Positions 6,549 to 12,712 of a DNA stretch of 12,750 nucleotides are shown one piece after another. The notes beneath the pieces were generated by a model. That model had not been told where the DNA came from and searched no databases. It saw only the letters and a program-made list of their open reading frames with translations. Source of the stretch: an uncultured Bifidobacterium sp. (GTDB lineage Bacteria > Actinomycetota > Actinomycetes > Actinomycetales > Bifidobacteriaceae); contig NZ_CASEXV010000033.1 of the NCBI RefSeq assembly GCF_949292005.1, positions 1 through 12,750 on the forward strand, given 5' to 3'. The translations under genes and the position numbers were made by a program. Within the stretch, counting starts at the first letter, position 1; each line of letters starts with the position of its first letter.

Positions 6549-7244
6549 ATGACCACGACGACCGCCGAGTCCCCCACCCACGACGCATCCGACCTTCTGG
6601 ATTCCGAAGATGCCGAAGCACTTGAGAATCACGCCTCCGTGTTGACGGGATGGCGTCATGGTCCCACGTGGACGTATCTGATCATGCTGCTCTCATCCAT
6701 AGCCGCGCTGATTGTGTCGTTCGTCCTGTCGGCGGAGACCCTGCAGATCGCCCGCCATCCCCAGGAGCTGCTTGGCTGCGATGTCAACAAAGTGCTGTCC
6801 TGTTCCACCGTGGCCGAGTCGTGGCAGGCGGAGCTCATCCACTTCGGAGGGTTGAGCTACCCGAACGCATTCTTCGGCATAGCGGCGGAAAGCGTTTTCA
6901 TCACCATCGCGGTCCTCGGGATAACGCGCATAGCCGTGCCCCGATGGTTCGCCATATGCACATGGCTGGGCGGGCTCGCGGCACTTGCGTACTCATACTG
7001 GTTGTTCAGCCAATCCATGTTCGTGATCAATGCCCTGTGCCCCTGGTGCCTGGGGCTTATGTTCGCCACGACGATACAGTTCATGGTGCTCTCCCATGCC
7101 ACCGTAACCGTGCAGGGAATACCGATGTCTTCTGGATTGAGAAGCTACTATCGTCTTCGGTACGACCTCATGGTCGACGTGGTATGGATTCTGGCACTCA
7201 TAACCCTCATCCTCGTAAAGGATGGCGCGGCGATCTTCGCCTGA
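6549..7244 (+). CDS. vitamin K epoxide reductase (VKOR) family disulfide-bond membrane protein
   Basis: 231 aa from the second of two adjacent ATGs. AAGGA at 6539-6543 is 5 nt from ATG 6549 and only 2 nt from ATG 6546. Five membrane segments are predictable (~42-62, 105-126, 133-153, 163-183, 208-224). The VKOR redox cysteines are present: the loop pair Cys77 and Cys85 (CDVNKVLSC) and the membrane CPWC (Cys164, Cys167). Bacterial VKOR homologues replace DsbB: they re-oxidise a DsbA-like oxidase on the outside of the membrane and pass electrons to quinone. The loop residues SYP at 103-105 also fit the family. The first ~35 residues are hydrophilic and acidic. No thioredoxin domain is fused, and no DsbA partner lies in the window, so the partner must be elsewhere. 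It is divergent from the PHP gene and convergent with dapF. Confidence 0.92.
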   Translation: MTTTTAESPTHDASDLLDSEDAEALENHASVLTGWRHGPTWTYLIMLLSSIAALIVSFVLSAETLQIARHPQELLGCDVNKVLSCSTVAESWQAELIHFGGLSYPNAFFGIAAESVFITIAVLGITRIAVPRWFAICTWLGGLAALAYSYWLFSQSMFVINALCPWCLGLMFATTIQFMVLSHATVTVQGIPMSSGLRSYYRLRYDLMVDVVWILALITLILVKDGAAIFA

Positions 7245-7284
7245 CGTGTCGGTTCCGGCACCCTCTAGTATCGACACGGTCCGG

Positions 7285-7323
7285 CACTGACATCACACTG
7301 ACATCACGTCACTGACATCACGG
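7285..7323. repeat. three direct copies of CACTGACATCAC in the VKOR/dapF convergent gap
   Basis: CACTGACATCAC begins at 7285, 7296 and 7310 (periods 11 and 14; the first two share one base). The 108-bp gap also has CGGTTCCGGCAC (7250-7261) and CGGTCCGGCAC (7277-7287), plus a weak GTGTCG/CGACAC inverted pair (7246-7251 / 7272-7277). No strong intrinsic terminator is seen for either convergent gene. The sequence directly shows the repeats; their role is unknown. Confidence 0.7.
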
Positions 7324-7352
7324 ATTTGTCTCACGATCCGCGGAATCTTGCC

Positions 7353-8270
7353 TTAGAAAAGCTCCACCCGTGCAACGATCGTCGCGGATCCTGTCAGACT
7401 CACCGCGTTGTCAGACACGTCGACGCGGAGCGTCCCGCCCCGCACCGTGATGTCCCATGACCTCACGCCTGTTCGCGAGCGCAGCACGACCGCAGTTGCG
7501 CACAGACCAGTTCCACACGACAGAGTCTCGCCGCAACCCCTTTCATTAACCCGCATCGTGGCCCGTCCCACAGCCGGATCCGCGGACTGGCATCCATCCG
7601 CCGGCATCGCGTCGACACGCACGAACTCGACATTCTGATCCGACTCGATGACCGGCTCCACAACAGGCTTGTGAACGAGGTCAAGCTCCTCGACCGATGG
7701 GAGGTCGGACACACCATCATCGACAACGGCGACCACATGGGGATTGCCCATATCGACGAAAGTGCCCGATGCCGACCCCGCGGACCCGGGAATCGTGACA
7801 CGGTAGCCGTCGGAGTCGCCCATATCCCACGCGCCCATATCCACGCGGAAGACATCACGACCGTATGGAGGCACGTCGCCCAGATAGGTCAGAATCTTCA
7901 CGCCGGCACGGGTTCCCAAAGCGAATGAGGATCCCACGGTGGAGGGCATCATTCCACGCCGCTGCGCGAATAGGGTGATCGCCCGGGTGCCGTTTCCGCA
8001 CATCTCGGCCACCGACCCATCGGCGTTGCGGTAGTCCATGAACCACCGCGCGGACGCATTCGCGCACTCTCCCAGCATGGAGGACGACATGTCAGCGACA
8101 TGCTCGGGATGGGTCAACCGCAGAAGGCCGTCGCCCCCTATCCCCCTATGCCTGTCGCAGAGGAACCGCACCTCATCGGCAGTGGGATCGTAACGTCCCT
8201 CGGAATCCTCGTACACAACGAAGTCGTTGCCCGTCGCATGGGCCTTGTAGAGGGTGTCGGGAATGCTCAT
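7353..8270 (-). CDS. dapF: diaminopimelate epimerase
   Basis: 305 aa from ATG 8270 to TAA 7353-7355. DapF interconverts LL- and meso-diaminopimelate, the penultimate step of lysine synthesis and a source of meso-DAP. Family signatures are clear: the N-terminal KAHATGNDFVV (9-19), the first catalytic cysteine in EMCGNGTRAI (Cys91), NPHVV, and the second catalytic cysteine in ETLSCGTGLCA (Cys252). The length is near the usual 270-300 aa. The frame remains open upstream to 8354, but that extension is not DapF-like and crosses into the murI leader. There is no strong ribosome site at ATG 8270, but TATTGT ends 6 nt upstream, suggesting a leaderless mRNA. It is divergent from murI with a 99-bp shared spacer. 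Confidence 0.95.
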   Translation of the reverse strand: MSIPDTLYKAHATGNDFVVYEDSEGRYDPTADEVRFLCDRHRGIGGDGLLRLTHPEHVADMSSSMLGECANASARWFMDYRNADGSVAEMCGNGTRAITLFAQRRGMMPSTVGSSFALGTRAGVKILTYLGDVPPYGRDVFRVDMGAWDMGDSDGYRVTIPGSAGSASGTFVDMGNPHVVAVVDDGVSDLPSVEELDLVHKPVVEPVIESDQNVEFVRVDAMPADGCQSADPAVGRATMRVNERGCGETLSCGTGLCATAVVLRSRTGVRSWDITVRGGTLRVDVSDNAVSLTGSATIVARVELF

Positions 8271-8276
8271 ACCCCG

Positions 8277-8282
8277 ACAATA
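8277..8282 (-). promoter_or_regulatory. putative -10 (TATTGT) of a leaderless dapF transcript
   Basis: On the minus strand TATTGT is followed by CGGGGT and then ATG 8270, again a TANNNT hexamer ending exactly 6 nt before the start. The -35 position is weak (AGGCCA). Confidence 0.4.
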
Positions 8283-8369
8283 GACCCGTCGCGTCACAGT
8301 GGCCTCACGCCTACCGCGTAGCATCCCAAGGGGTAGTCTGGATGAACGGCTCAAAAAAGGGGGATCGCT

Positions 8370-9152
8370 ATGTCATCGACGGCACCAATCGGCGTTTTCG
8401 ATTCCGGTTTGGGTGGACTGTCGGTGGTCAGACAGATTCGTCACGGCCTCCCCCATGAGCGGATCCTCTATTACGGCGACTCGGCCAACGCACCATATGG
8501 CACACGCCCACCCGAGGAGGTGCGGTCACTGGCCCTCGGAGTCGCCCGACGGCTTGTGGACCAAGGCGCCAAGGCGATGGTCGTCGCCTGCAACACGGCG
8601 ACGTCCGTGGCGATCGACCATCTTCGCGACGTCTTCGACATTCCCATCATCGGCATGGAACCCGCATTGAAAGTGGCCTGTGACCAAGGACATGGATCGT
8701 CGCAGAAGGTCATAGTCGCCGCCACCCCTCTGACGCTGAGGGAAAGCAAGTTCGCGGCGCTGATGAAGCGCTTCTCCCGGACCAACATCATTCTCAGGCA
8801 GCCCTGTCCCGACCTCGTGCGGATAGTGGAGGAAGGGCAGCTGGACGACCATGAGCTTGTCGACACGACGCTGCACCAGTATTTCGACGCCTATAACCTT
8901 GACACCGTCGACTCCGTGGTTCTGGGATGCACCCATTTCGTGTTCTTCCGCAACGATTTCCGCCGCCTGCTTCCCAGGACGACCGCAATCATCGACGGGA
9001 ACAAGGGAACGGCGCATCATCTGTCGGTTGTCCTCGAATCACTCGGGCTGATGGCTCCCGAAAACCAGAGGGGCGGAACGCAGGTGAGCAACTCGAATCC
9101 ATCACCGGCATTGAAGCGACTGTCGCAGGACCTTCTCGAACGGCCGCTGTGA
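8370..9152 (+). CDS. murI: glutamate racemase
   Basis: 260 aa from ATG 8370 (AAGGGGGA at 8357-8364, 5-nt spacing) to TGA 9150-9152. MurI makes D-glutamate for the peptidoglycan stem peptide in the cytoplasm, without a cofactor. Signatures are IGVFDSGLGGLSV (D11, S12), YYGDSANAPYG, the first catalytic cysteine in VVACNTATS (Cys74), GMEPALK, and the second catalytic cysteine in VLGCTHF (Cys187, with Thr188 and His189). Length is normal. A possible -10 (TAGTCT, 8334-8339) would give a leader of about 24 nt. It is divergent from dapF and followed by a possible small ORF and the patatin-like gene on the same strand. Confidence 0.96.
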   Translation: MSSTAPIGVFDSGLGGLSVVRQIRHGLPHERILYYGDSANAPYGTRPPEEVRSLALGVARRLVDQGAKAMVVACNTATSVAIDHLRDVFDIPIIGMEPALKVACDQGHGSSQKVIVAATPLTLRESKFAALMKRFSRTNIILRQPCPDLVRIVEEGQLDDHELVDTTLHQYFDAYNLDTVDSVVLGCTHFVFFRNDFRRLLPRTTAIIDGNKGTAHHLSVVLESLGLMAPENQRGGTQVSNSNPSPALKRLSQDLLERPL

Positions 9153-9301
9153 ACCGCAAGCCCTCGGGTGCTCCCCTGAAGATAGACACCACAGCGGGGG
9201 ATACCACAGCGGGAACGCGCATCTTACGAAAAAGAACGCCGAACGACGATCAGCGTCGCGCCAAAACGGCATCGCACGGAAACAAGCAGAAAAGAGGTTG
9301 A
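9149..9301 (+). CDS. candidate 50-aa basic small ORF between murI and the patatin-like gene
   Basis: Starting at GTG 9149, the frame runs 50 codons to TGA 9299-9301. The GTG overlaps the murI stop by four bases (GTGA), and the stop lies one base before the patatin ATG at 9303, so the ORF fills the gap exactly. The peptide is Lys/Arg-rich and begins MNRKPSGAPLKID. It holds a short internal repeat (TTAG-DTTAG) that comes from a DNA repeat, ACCACAGCGGG at 9188-9198 and 9203-9213. There is no proper Shine-Dalgarno, so translation would depend on coupling to murI. By my count about 61% of its third positions are G/C, and it uses rare TTA, ATA and AGA codons, so it may be only a leader of the next gene. 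No known family is recognised. Confidence 0.25.
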   Translation: MNRKPSGAPLKIDTTAGDTTAGTRILRKRTPNDDQRRAKTASHGNKQKRG

Positions 9302-9302
9302 T

Positions 9303-10148
9303 ATGTCAGGAACCGCGCTTATCGATGTGGGTGGAGGATACCGTGCCATCTATGGAGCGGGAGTCATGGACCGCTGTCTGGATGATGGGATCTCCTTCGA
9401 CCATTGCTATGGAGTCTCCGCCGGAAGCGCGAATATGACGTCCTTCATAGCCGGGCAGGTCGGGCGGTCGCACCGCTTCTACACGGAATATTCGTTCCGC
9501 AAGGAGTACGCCAGCCCCAGCAACTTCGTGAAAGACCACAATTTCGTCGATCTGGACTATGTGTATGGAACGCTGTCGAACCATGATGGCGAGTACCCAT
9601 TGGATTATGAGGCGTTTCACGCCAATCCCACCAAATTCACCGTGGTGGCCTGCGACGCGCGGGACGGTTCGGCCAAGTATTTCACCAAAGAGGACGTTGG
9701 ATACGACGACTACGACATCATGAAGGCTTCATCGGCGGTTCCTGTGGCATGCGAACCGTATGTCATCGGCGGAGTGCCGTACTTCGACGGCGGAATCGCG
9801 GATCCGGTGCCCGTCCGACGGGCGCTGGCCGATGGATACGACCGCATCGTCGTCGTCCTGACAAGGCCGAAGGACGTTCTGCGTGAGCAGCGCAAGGACG
9901 TGGGACCCTCGCGAATCCTGGCCCGAACTTGGCCTGCGGCGGCGACACAACTCCTGAACCGCTACCGGCTGTACAACGATGAGGTGGCCCTTGCCAAGAA
10001 ATACGAGAAGGACGGCACCGCACTGATCCTCGCTCCCACGGACCTTTTTGGACTGTCAACGCTCACGAAAAGCTTCGAGGGTCTGGAACGCATGTACCGG
10101 CAGGGTTACGCGGACGCCGACAGGATCGCGGACTTCCTGGCGCGCTGA
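9303..10148 (+). CDS. patatin-like phospholipase family protein
   Basis: 281 aa from ATG 9303, with AAGAGG just upstream (5-nt spacing), to TGA 10146-10148. Patatin-fold serine hydrolases cleave acyl chains from glycerolipids with a Ser-Asp dyad. The oxyanion glycine loop DVGGGYRAIYGAG (8-20), the nucleophile elbow GVSAGS (Ser39) and the partner Asp in YFDGGIADP (Asp162) are all intact. The overall pattern resembles bacterial YjjU-like single-domain patatins. No signal peptide or membrane helix is visible, so a cytoplasmic or membrane-peripheral role in lipid turnover is likely; the substrate is unknown. The gene is on the murI strand, 150 bp downstream, and may be cotranscribed with it. Hairpins after its stop would end the transcript. 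Confidence 0.92.
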   Translation: MSGTALIDVGGGYRAIYGAGVMDRCLDDGISFDHCYGVSAGSANMTSFIAGQVGRSHRFYTEYSFRKEYASPSNFVKDHNFVDLDYVYGTLSNHDGEYPLDYEAFHANPTKFTVVACDARDGSAKYFTKEDVGYDDYDIMKASSAVPVACEPYVIGGVPYFDGGIADPVPVRRALADGYDRIVVVLTRPKDVLREQRKDVGPSRILARTWPAAATQLLNRYRLYNDEVALAKKYEKDGTALILAPTDLFGLSTLTKSFEGLERMYRQGYADADRIADFLAR

Positions 10149-10170
10149 CTCAGAGGCGCGTGGAAACCCC

Positions 10171-10202
10171 AACCGTCTGCCTCCGCATGGTGACGGCGGT
10201 TT
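10171..10202 (+). terminator. possible weak terminator hairpin after the patatin-like gene
   Basis: AACCGTC (10171-10177) can pair with GACGGcGGTT (10192-10201) around a 14-nt loop with one bulged base, followed by a short TTT. It is weaker than the hairpin further downstream and may be incidental. Confidence 0.35.
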
Positions 10203-10209
10203 CGTAGGA

Positions 10210-10250
10210 CACCATGCGAATCCGCTGGCACCATGCGAAACATGCGAAAA
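10210..10250. repeat. repeated CACCATGCGAA units before the terminator
   Basis: CACCATGCGAA occurs at 10210-10220 and 10229-10239, and a shorter CATGCGAA copy sits at 10241-10248. The inverted form CGCATGGTG lies at 10184-10192 and can pair with CACCATGCG (10210-10218) around a 17-nt loop. The cluster is in the convergent gap between the patatin-like and SPFH genes. Confidence 0.65.
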
Positions 10251-10290
10251 CCGCCCCCATCCCCATGGAACTCAGGGGGTGGGGGCGGTT
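10249..10290. terminator. strong bidirectional intrinsic terminator
   Basis: AACCGCCCCCATCCCC (10249-10264) pairs with GGGGGTGGGGGCGGTT (10275-10290). That gives a 16-bp stem with one G-U wobble and a 10-nt loop. The + strand continues TTCTTAT and the - strand ends with GGTTTTCG, so each side has a short U-run. It sits between the ends of two convergent genes and should stop both transcripts. Confidence 0.85.
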
Positions 10291-10327
10291 CTTATCGTTG
10301 TGGAGCTTGGTCGCGAGGGTTTCTGAC

Positions 10328-11230
10328 TTAGTCCTGCGAGTGCTTGGCGGCGTCGTTACCCGTCAGAAGCGCCTGTGTGATCTGATTGTAGAAGTCCTGA
10401 TATCCGCCGGGAGTCGAGGATGGAAGCACGACGGTCTTCGCGTTGGGCGATTCGCTGAGCGAACGGATCACGTCGAGATACTGGTTGAACAGCACGACGT
10501 TGTTCACGTCGGAGATGCTCATCCCCACGGCCTGAAGGCTTTTGATCTGGTCGACGATGCCGTTCGCGATCTCACGACGGTAGTTGGCCTGCCCCTCGCC
10601 CTGAAGCCTGTTCTTCTCGGCATCGGCCGCGGCCTGCGTCTCGATCTGAATCCTCTGGGCCTCCGCACGCTGACGGGTGGCCTCCTTCTCGCGCTGGGCG
10701 GCGTTGATGGAGTCCATGGCGTTCTTGACCTGCTGGCTGGGGTCGATGGAGGTGATAAGCGTTTTCACGACCGTGAATCCAAATCGCGACATCTCATTGC
10801 CCACCGTGCGCTGCACGTCCGCGGCCACATCATCCTTGCGTGCGAAGGCGTCGTCGAGATTCAGACCCGGAATCGCGGATCGGAGCGCATCCTCCATATA
10901 CGAGCGCAACTGTCCCGCCGGATCGCGCAGTTCATAGAAGGCTGTGGCGACGTTCTCCGGATTCACACGGAACTGCGTGGAGGCCACCACGGTGACGAAG
11001 ACGTTGTCCAGCGTCTTGGTCTCCAGCTGGACGTTGAGCTGGCTGACGCGCATGTTCGTCTTCGTCGCGATGTGGTCGACTACGGGAATCTTGACGTGGA
11101 AACCGGCGTACTGAACCTTGTGAAACTTCCCGAAACGTTCGATGATGAACGCCTGCTGCTGGGGCACGATGTACATGCCCGCCGCGACGACCACGACGAG
11201 AATGACGAGAATGGTGATAAGAACAGGCAT
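10328..11230 (-). CDS. SPFH / Band 7 domain membrane protein (stomatin/QmcA-like)
   Basis: 300 aa from ATG 11230 (GGGAGA with 6-nt spacing) to TAA 10328-10330. Residues 1-21 form one N-terminal membrane anchor, followed by the SPFH entry VPQQQAFIIERFGKF (22-36) and the domain to about 170 (QLNVQLETKTLDNVFVTV, LRSYMEDALRSAIPG, GFTVVKTLITSIDP). Residues ~175-225 are rich in Ala, Glu, Gln and Arg and form the usual coiled coil. SPFH proteins oligomerise into ring or cage assemblies at the membrane and organise membrane domains or regulate proteases. No NfeD-type partner or FtsH lies in the window. The longer open frame to 11491 overlaps the M20 gene and is not needed. The M20 amidohydrolase is 89 bp upstream on the same strand. 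A TTGACA (complement of 11288-11293) and a TAGGAT (complement of 11293-11298) in the gap hint at its own promoter. Confidence 0.93.
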   Translation of the reverse strand: MPVLITILVILVVVVAAGMYIVPQQQAFIIERFGKFHKVQYAGFHVKIPVVDHIATKTNMRVSQLNVQLETKTLDNVFVTVVASTQFRVNPENVATAFYELRDPAGQLRSYMEDALRSAIPGLNLDDAFARKDDVAADVQRTVGNEMSRFGFTVVKTLITSIDPSQQVKNAMDSINAAQREKEATRQRAEAQRIQIETQAAADAEKNRLQGEGQANYRREIANGIVDQIKSLQAVGMSISDVNNVVLFNQYLDVIRSLSESPNAKTVVLPSSTPGGYQDFYNQITQALLTGNDAAKHSQD

Positions 11231-11319
11231 GACGGTCTCCCTTGGCTGTGTTTCCTTGACGCGCGGATGAATGACCGCGCAGACCGTTGTCAATCCTATC
11301 AGCCGGCAGTCATCCGTCA

Positions 11320-12579
11320 TCACTCTCCGACAAGATCGTGCAGAACCCGTATGGACAGATCGGCCAGAAAGCACGCTCCCGATGGTATGGCCCGGGGGTC
11401 CGGCGCGAAAAGAGGCGAATGAATCACATGCGGTGGGAACTCCGCGCTGGCCGCCCCCAGATGGACGAACAGACCAGCCGCCCCCGTCCATTCGTCATCA
11501 CGACAGAGGTAGTACGAGAAGTCCTCCCCTCCCAGCGTCGCAGGAGAAGCCACGGACAGCAGTCCCGACGTCTCGGCCACTTCACGGGCGGCTGCGGCCA
11601 GTCCGGAATCGTTGATCACCGAGGGCGAGCTCGGCGTCCACGCAACATCGGCATGGGCCCCGAACGCCTGCGCGGTGAGTTCCGATACACGCAGAATCCC
11701 CTGACGGATCCGATCGCGGTCATCCACATCCGCGGTCCGGACGGTTCCTTCGAGAAAGGCCGTCGAGGGGACGACGTTCCACGTGTCGCCCGCCTCCAGA
11801 TGAGTGACCGTGAGAACATGCGGGTGGACGGGATCGACCTCCTGGGATGCGAGATTCTGCAACGCGGTCACGATCGCGGCGGCCACCGACACGGGATTCA
11901 CGCCTTTGTCCGGATGGGCGGCATGCGTTCCATGACCGGTGATGTCGATGCGGAACTTGTCCACGGCCCCCGACACTGCACCGGAACTGATGCCAATCTG
12001 GCGGACATCCAACGCGTCGGTGTCATGAGTTCCAAGAAAGACGCGAACATCGTCAAGGACGCCGGTGCGACGGACCGCCACGGCGCCAGTGGGATGCTCC
12101 TCATCCGCCCTGACCTCCTCGGCGGGCTGGAACACGACCTTGACGTCCCCGGCCAGTTCGTCGGAGCGTGAGTTAAGAAGAACGGCGGCGCCCAGCGCGA
12201 CCATAAGGTTCACATCATGGCCGCAGGCGTGCATGACTCCAGGATTCTCGGATGAGTACGCCAAACCCGTTCGCTCATCCAATGGAAGCGCGTCGATGTC
12301 TCCTCGGATGGCGATCACCGGAGTGCAGGCGGAAGAACCGGCCGTCTGATCATTGGTGGAACAAGGATGATGAGACGAATGCGATCCACGGCCGCGGATA
12401 ATGGCCACCAGACCGGTTTCCAATCCCGAATCAAGTATCTCTATTCCGTGATCCTCCAAAATGGCCCTGATTCTGGCCGTGGTCGCCACCTCGTCATATG
12501 ACAGCTCCGGATGGCGGTGGAACCAGCGGTAATCGGCCATAAGCGCATTATCGAAGGTGACGTCGGCTTTATCGGTCAT
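11320..12579 (-). CDS. M20-family amidohydrolase (N-acyl-amino-acid / hippurate hydrolase type)
   Basis: 419 aa from ATG 12579, with AAGGA 4 nt upstream, to TGA 11320-11322. The upstream ATG at 12597 has no ribosome site. M20D-type zinc or manganese ligands are visible: HACGHD (Cys119, His121), PAEEV (Glu154/Glu155), GTHD (His185), and a C-terminal HVIHSP (His387). GDIDALPLDERTGL and a GHGTHAAHP lid-domain segment also fit. The enzyme should remove an acyl group from an N-acylated amino acid or a similar amide in the cytoplasm. N-acetyl-diaminopimelate deacetylase, hippurate hydrolase and IAA-amino-acid hydrolase are alternatives that sequence alone cannot separate. Residues ~65-85 are a His/Ser/Cys-rich insertion in a place that is usually a short turn. 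It lies upstream of the SPFH gene on the same strand. Confidence 0.92.
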   Translation of the reverse strand: MTDKADVTFDNALMADYRWFHRHPELSYDEVATTARIRAILEDHGIEILDSGLETGLVAIIRGRGSHSSHHPCSTNDQTAGSSACTPVIAIRGDIDALPLDERTGLAYSSENPGVMHACGHDVNLMVALGAAVLLNSRSDELAGDVKVVFQPAEEVRADEEHPTGAVAVRRTGVLDDVRVFLGTHDTDALDVRQIGISSGAVSGAVDKFRIDITGHGTHAAHPDKGVNPVSVAAAIVTALQNLASQEVDPVHPHVLTVTHLEAGDTWNVVPSTAFLEGTVRTADVDDRDRIRQGILRVSELTAQAFGAHADVAWTPSSPSVINDSGLAAAAREVAETSGLLSVASPATLGGEDFSYYLCRDDEWTGAAGLFVHLGAASAEFPPHVIHSPLFAPDPRAIPSGACFLADLSIRVLHDLVGE

Positions 12580-12619
12580 TGAATCCTTTTCCCTCATATG
12601 CAGAGGCGATGGCCTGGCA

Positions 12620-12648
12620 CAATAACACTATGGCTAATTCACGAACAA
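12620..12648 (-). promoter_or_regulatory. putative promoter of the M20 amidohydrolase gene
   Basis: Reading the minus strand, TTGTTC (complement of 12643-12648) is followed by a 17-bp spacer and TTATTG (complement of 12620-12625). A start site near 12613 would give a leader of about 34 nt that includes the AAGGA ribosome site. The AT-rich setting supports it, but the -10 is imperfect. Confidence 0.4.
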
Positions 12649-12686
12649 ACATGGCGTAAACAATGCTTTGATGTTGACAATATGAC

Positions 12687-12712
12687 GCATATTAGCATTT
12701 TCAGAAATATGC
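12687..12712. repeat. inverted repeat GCATATT-N12-AATATGC in the AT-rich upstream region
   Basis: GCATATT at 12687-12693 and AATATGC at 12706-12712 form a perfect 7-bp inverted repeat with 12 bases between. It sits about 40 bp upstream of the putative -35 of the amidohydrolase promoter, where a dimeric regulator or an operator for a gene beyond the window end could act. AT-rich composition raises the chance of a coincidental palindrome. Confidence 0.5.

Noticed and set aside
8271..8354. N-terminal extension of dapF
   Set aside because: The added residues are Arg-rich and unlike DapF. ATG 8270 gives the family's natural N-terminus and has the TATTGT signal 6 nt upstream.
10214..11422. 402-codon open frame on the + strand opposite the SPFH gene
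   Set aside because: It is fully antisense to a clear SPFH/Band 7 protein, crosses a strong terminator at 10249-10290, and shows no domain. Long antisense frames are common opposite Glu/Gln/Arg-rich genes in high-GC DNA.
11287..12171. 294-codon open frame on the + strand
   Set aside because: Antisense to the M20 amidohydrolase, with Gly/Arg/His-rich shadow composition and no motif.
12674..12679. Perfect TTGACA (-35) on the + strand near the window end
   Set aside because: No matching -10 at 16-18 bp, and no downstream gene start before the window ends.
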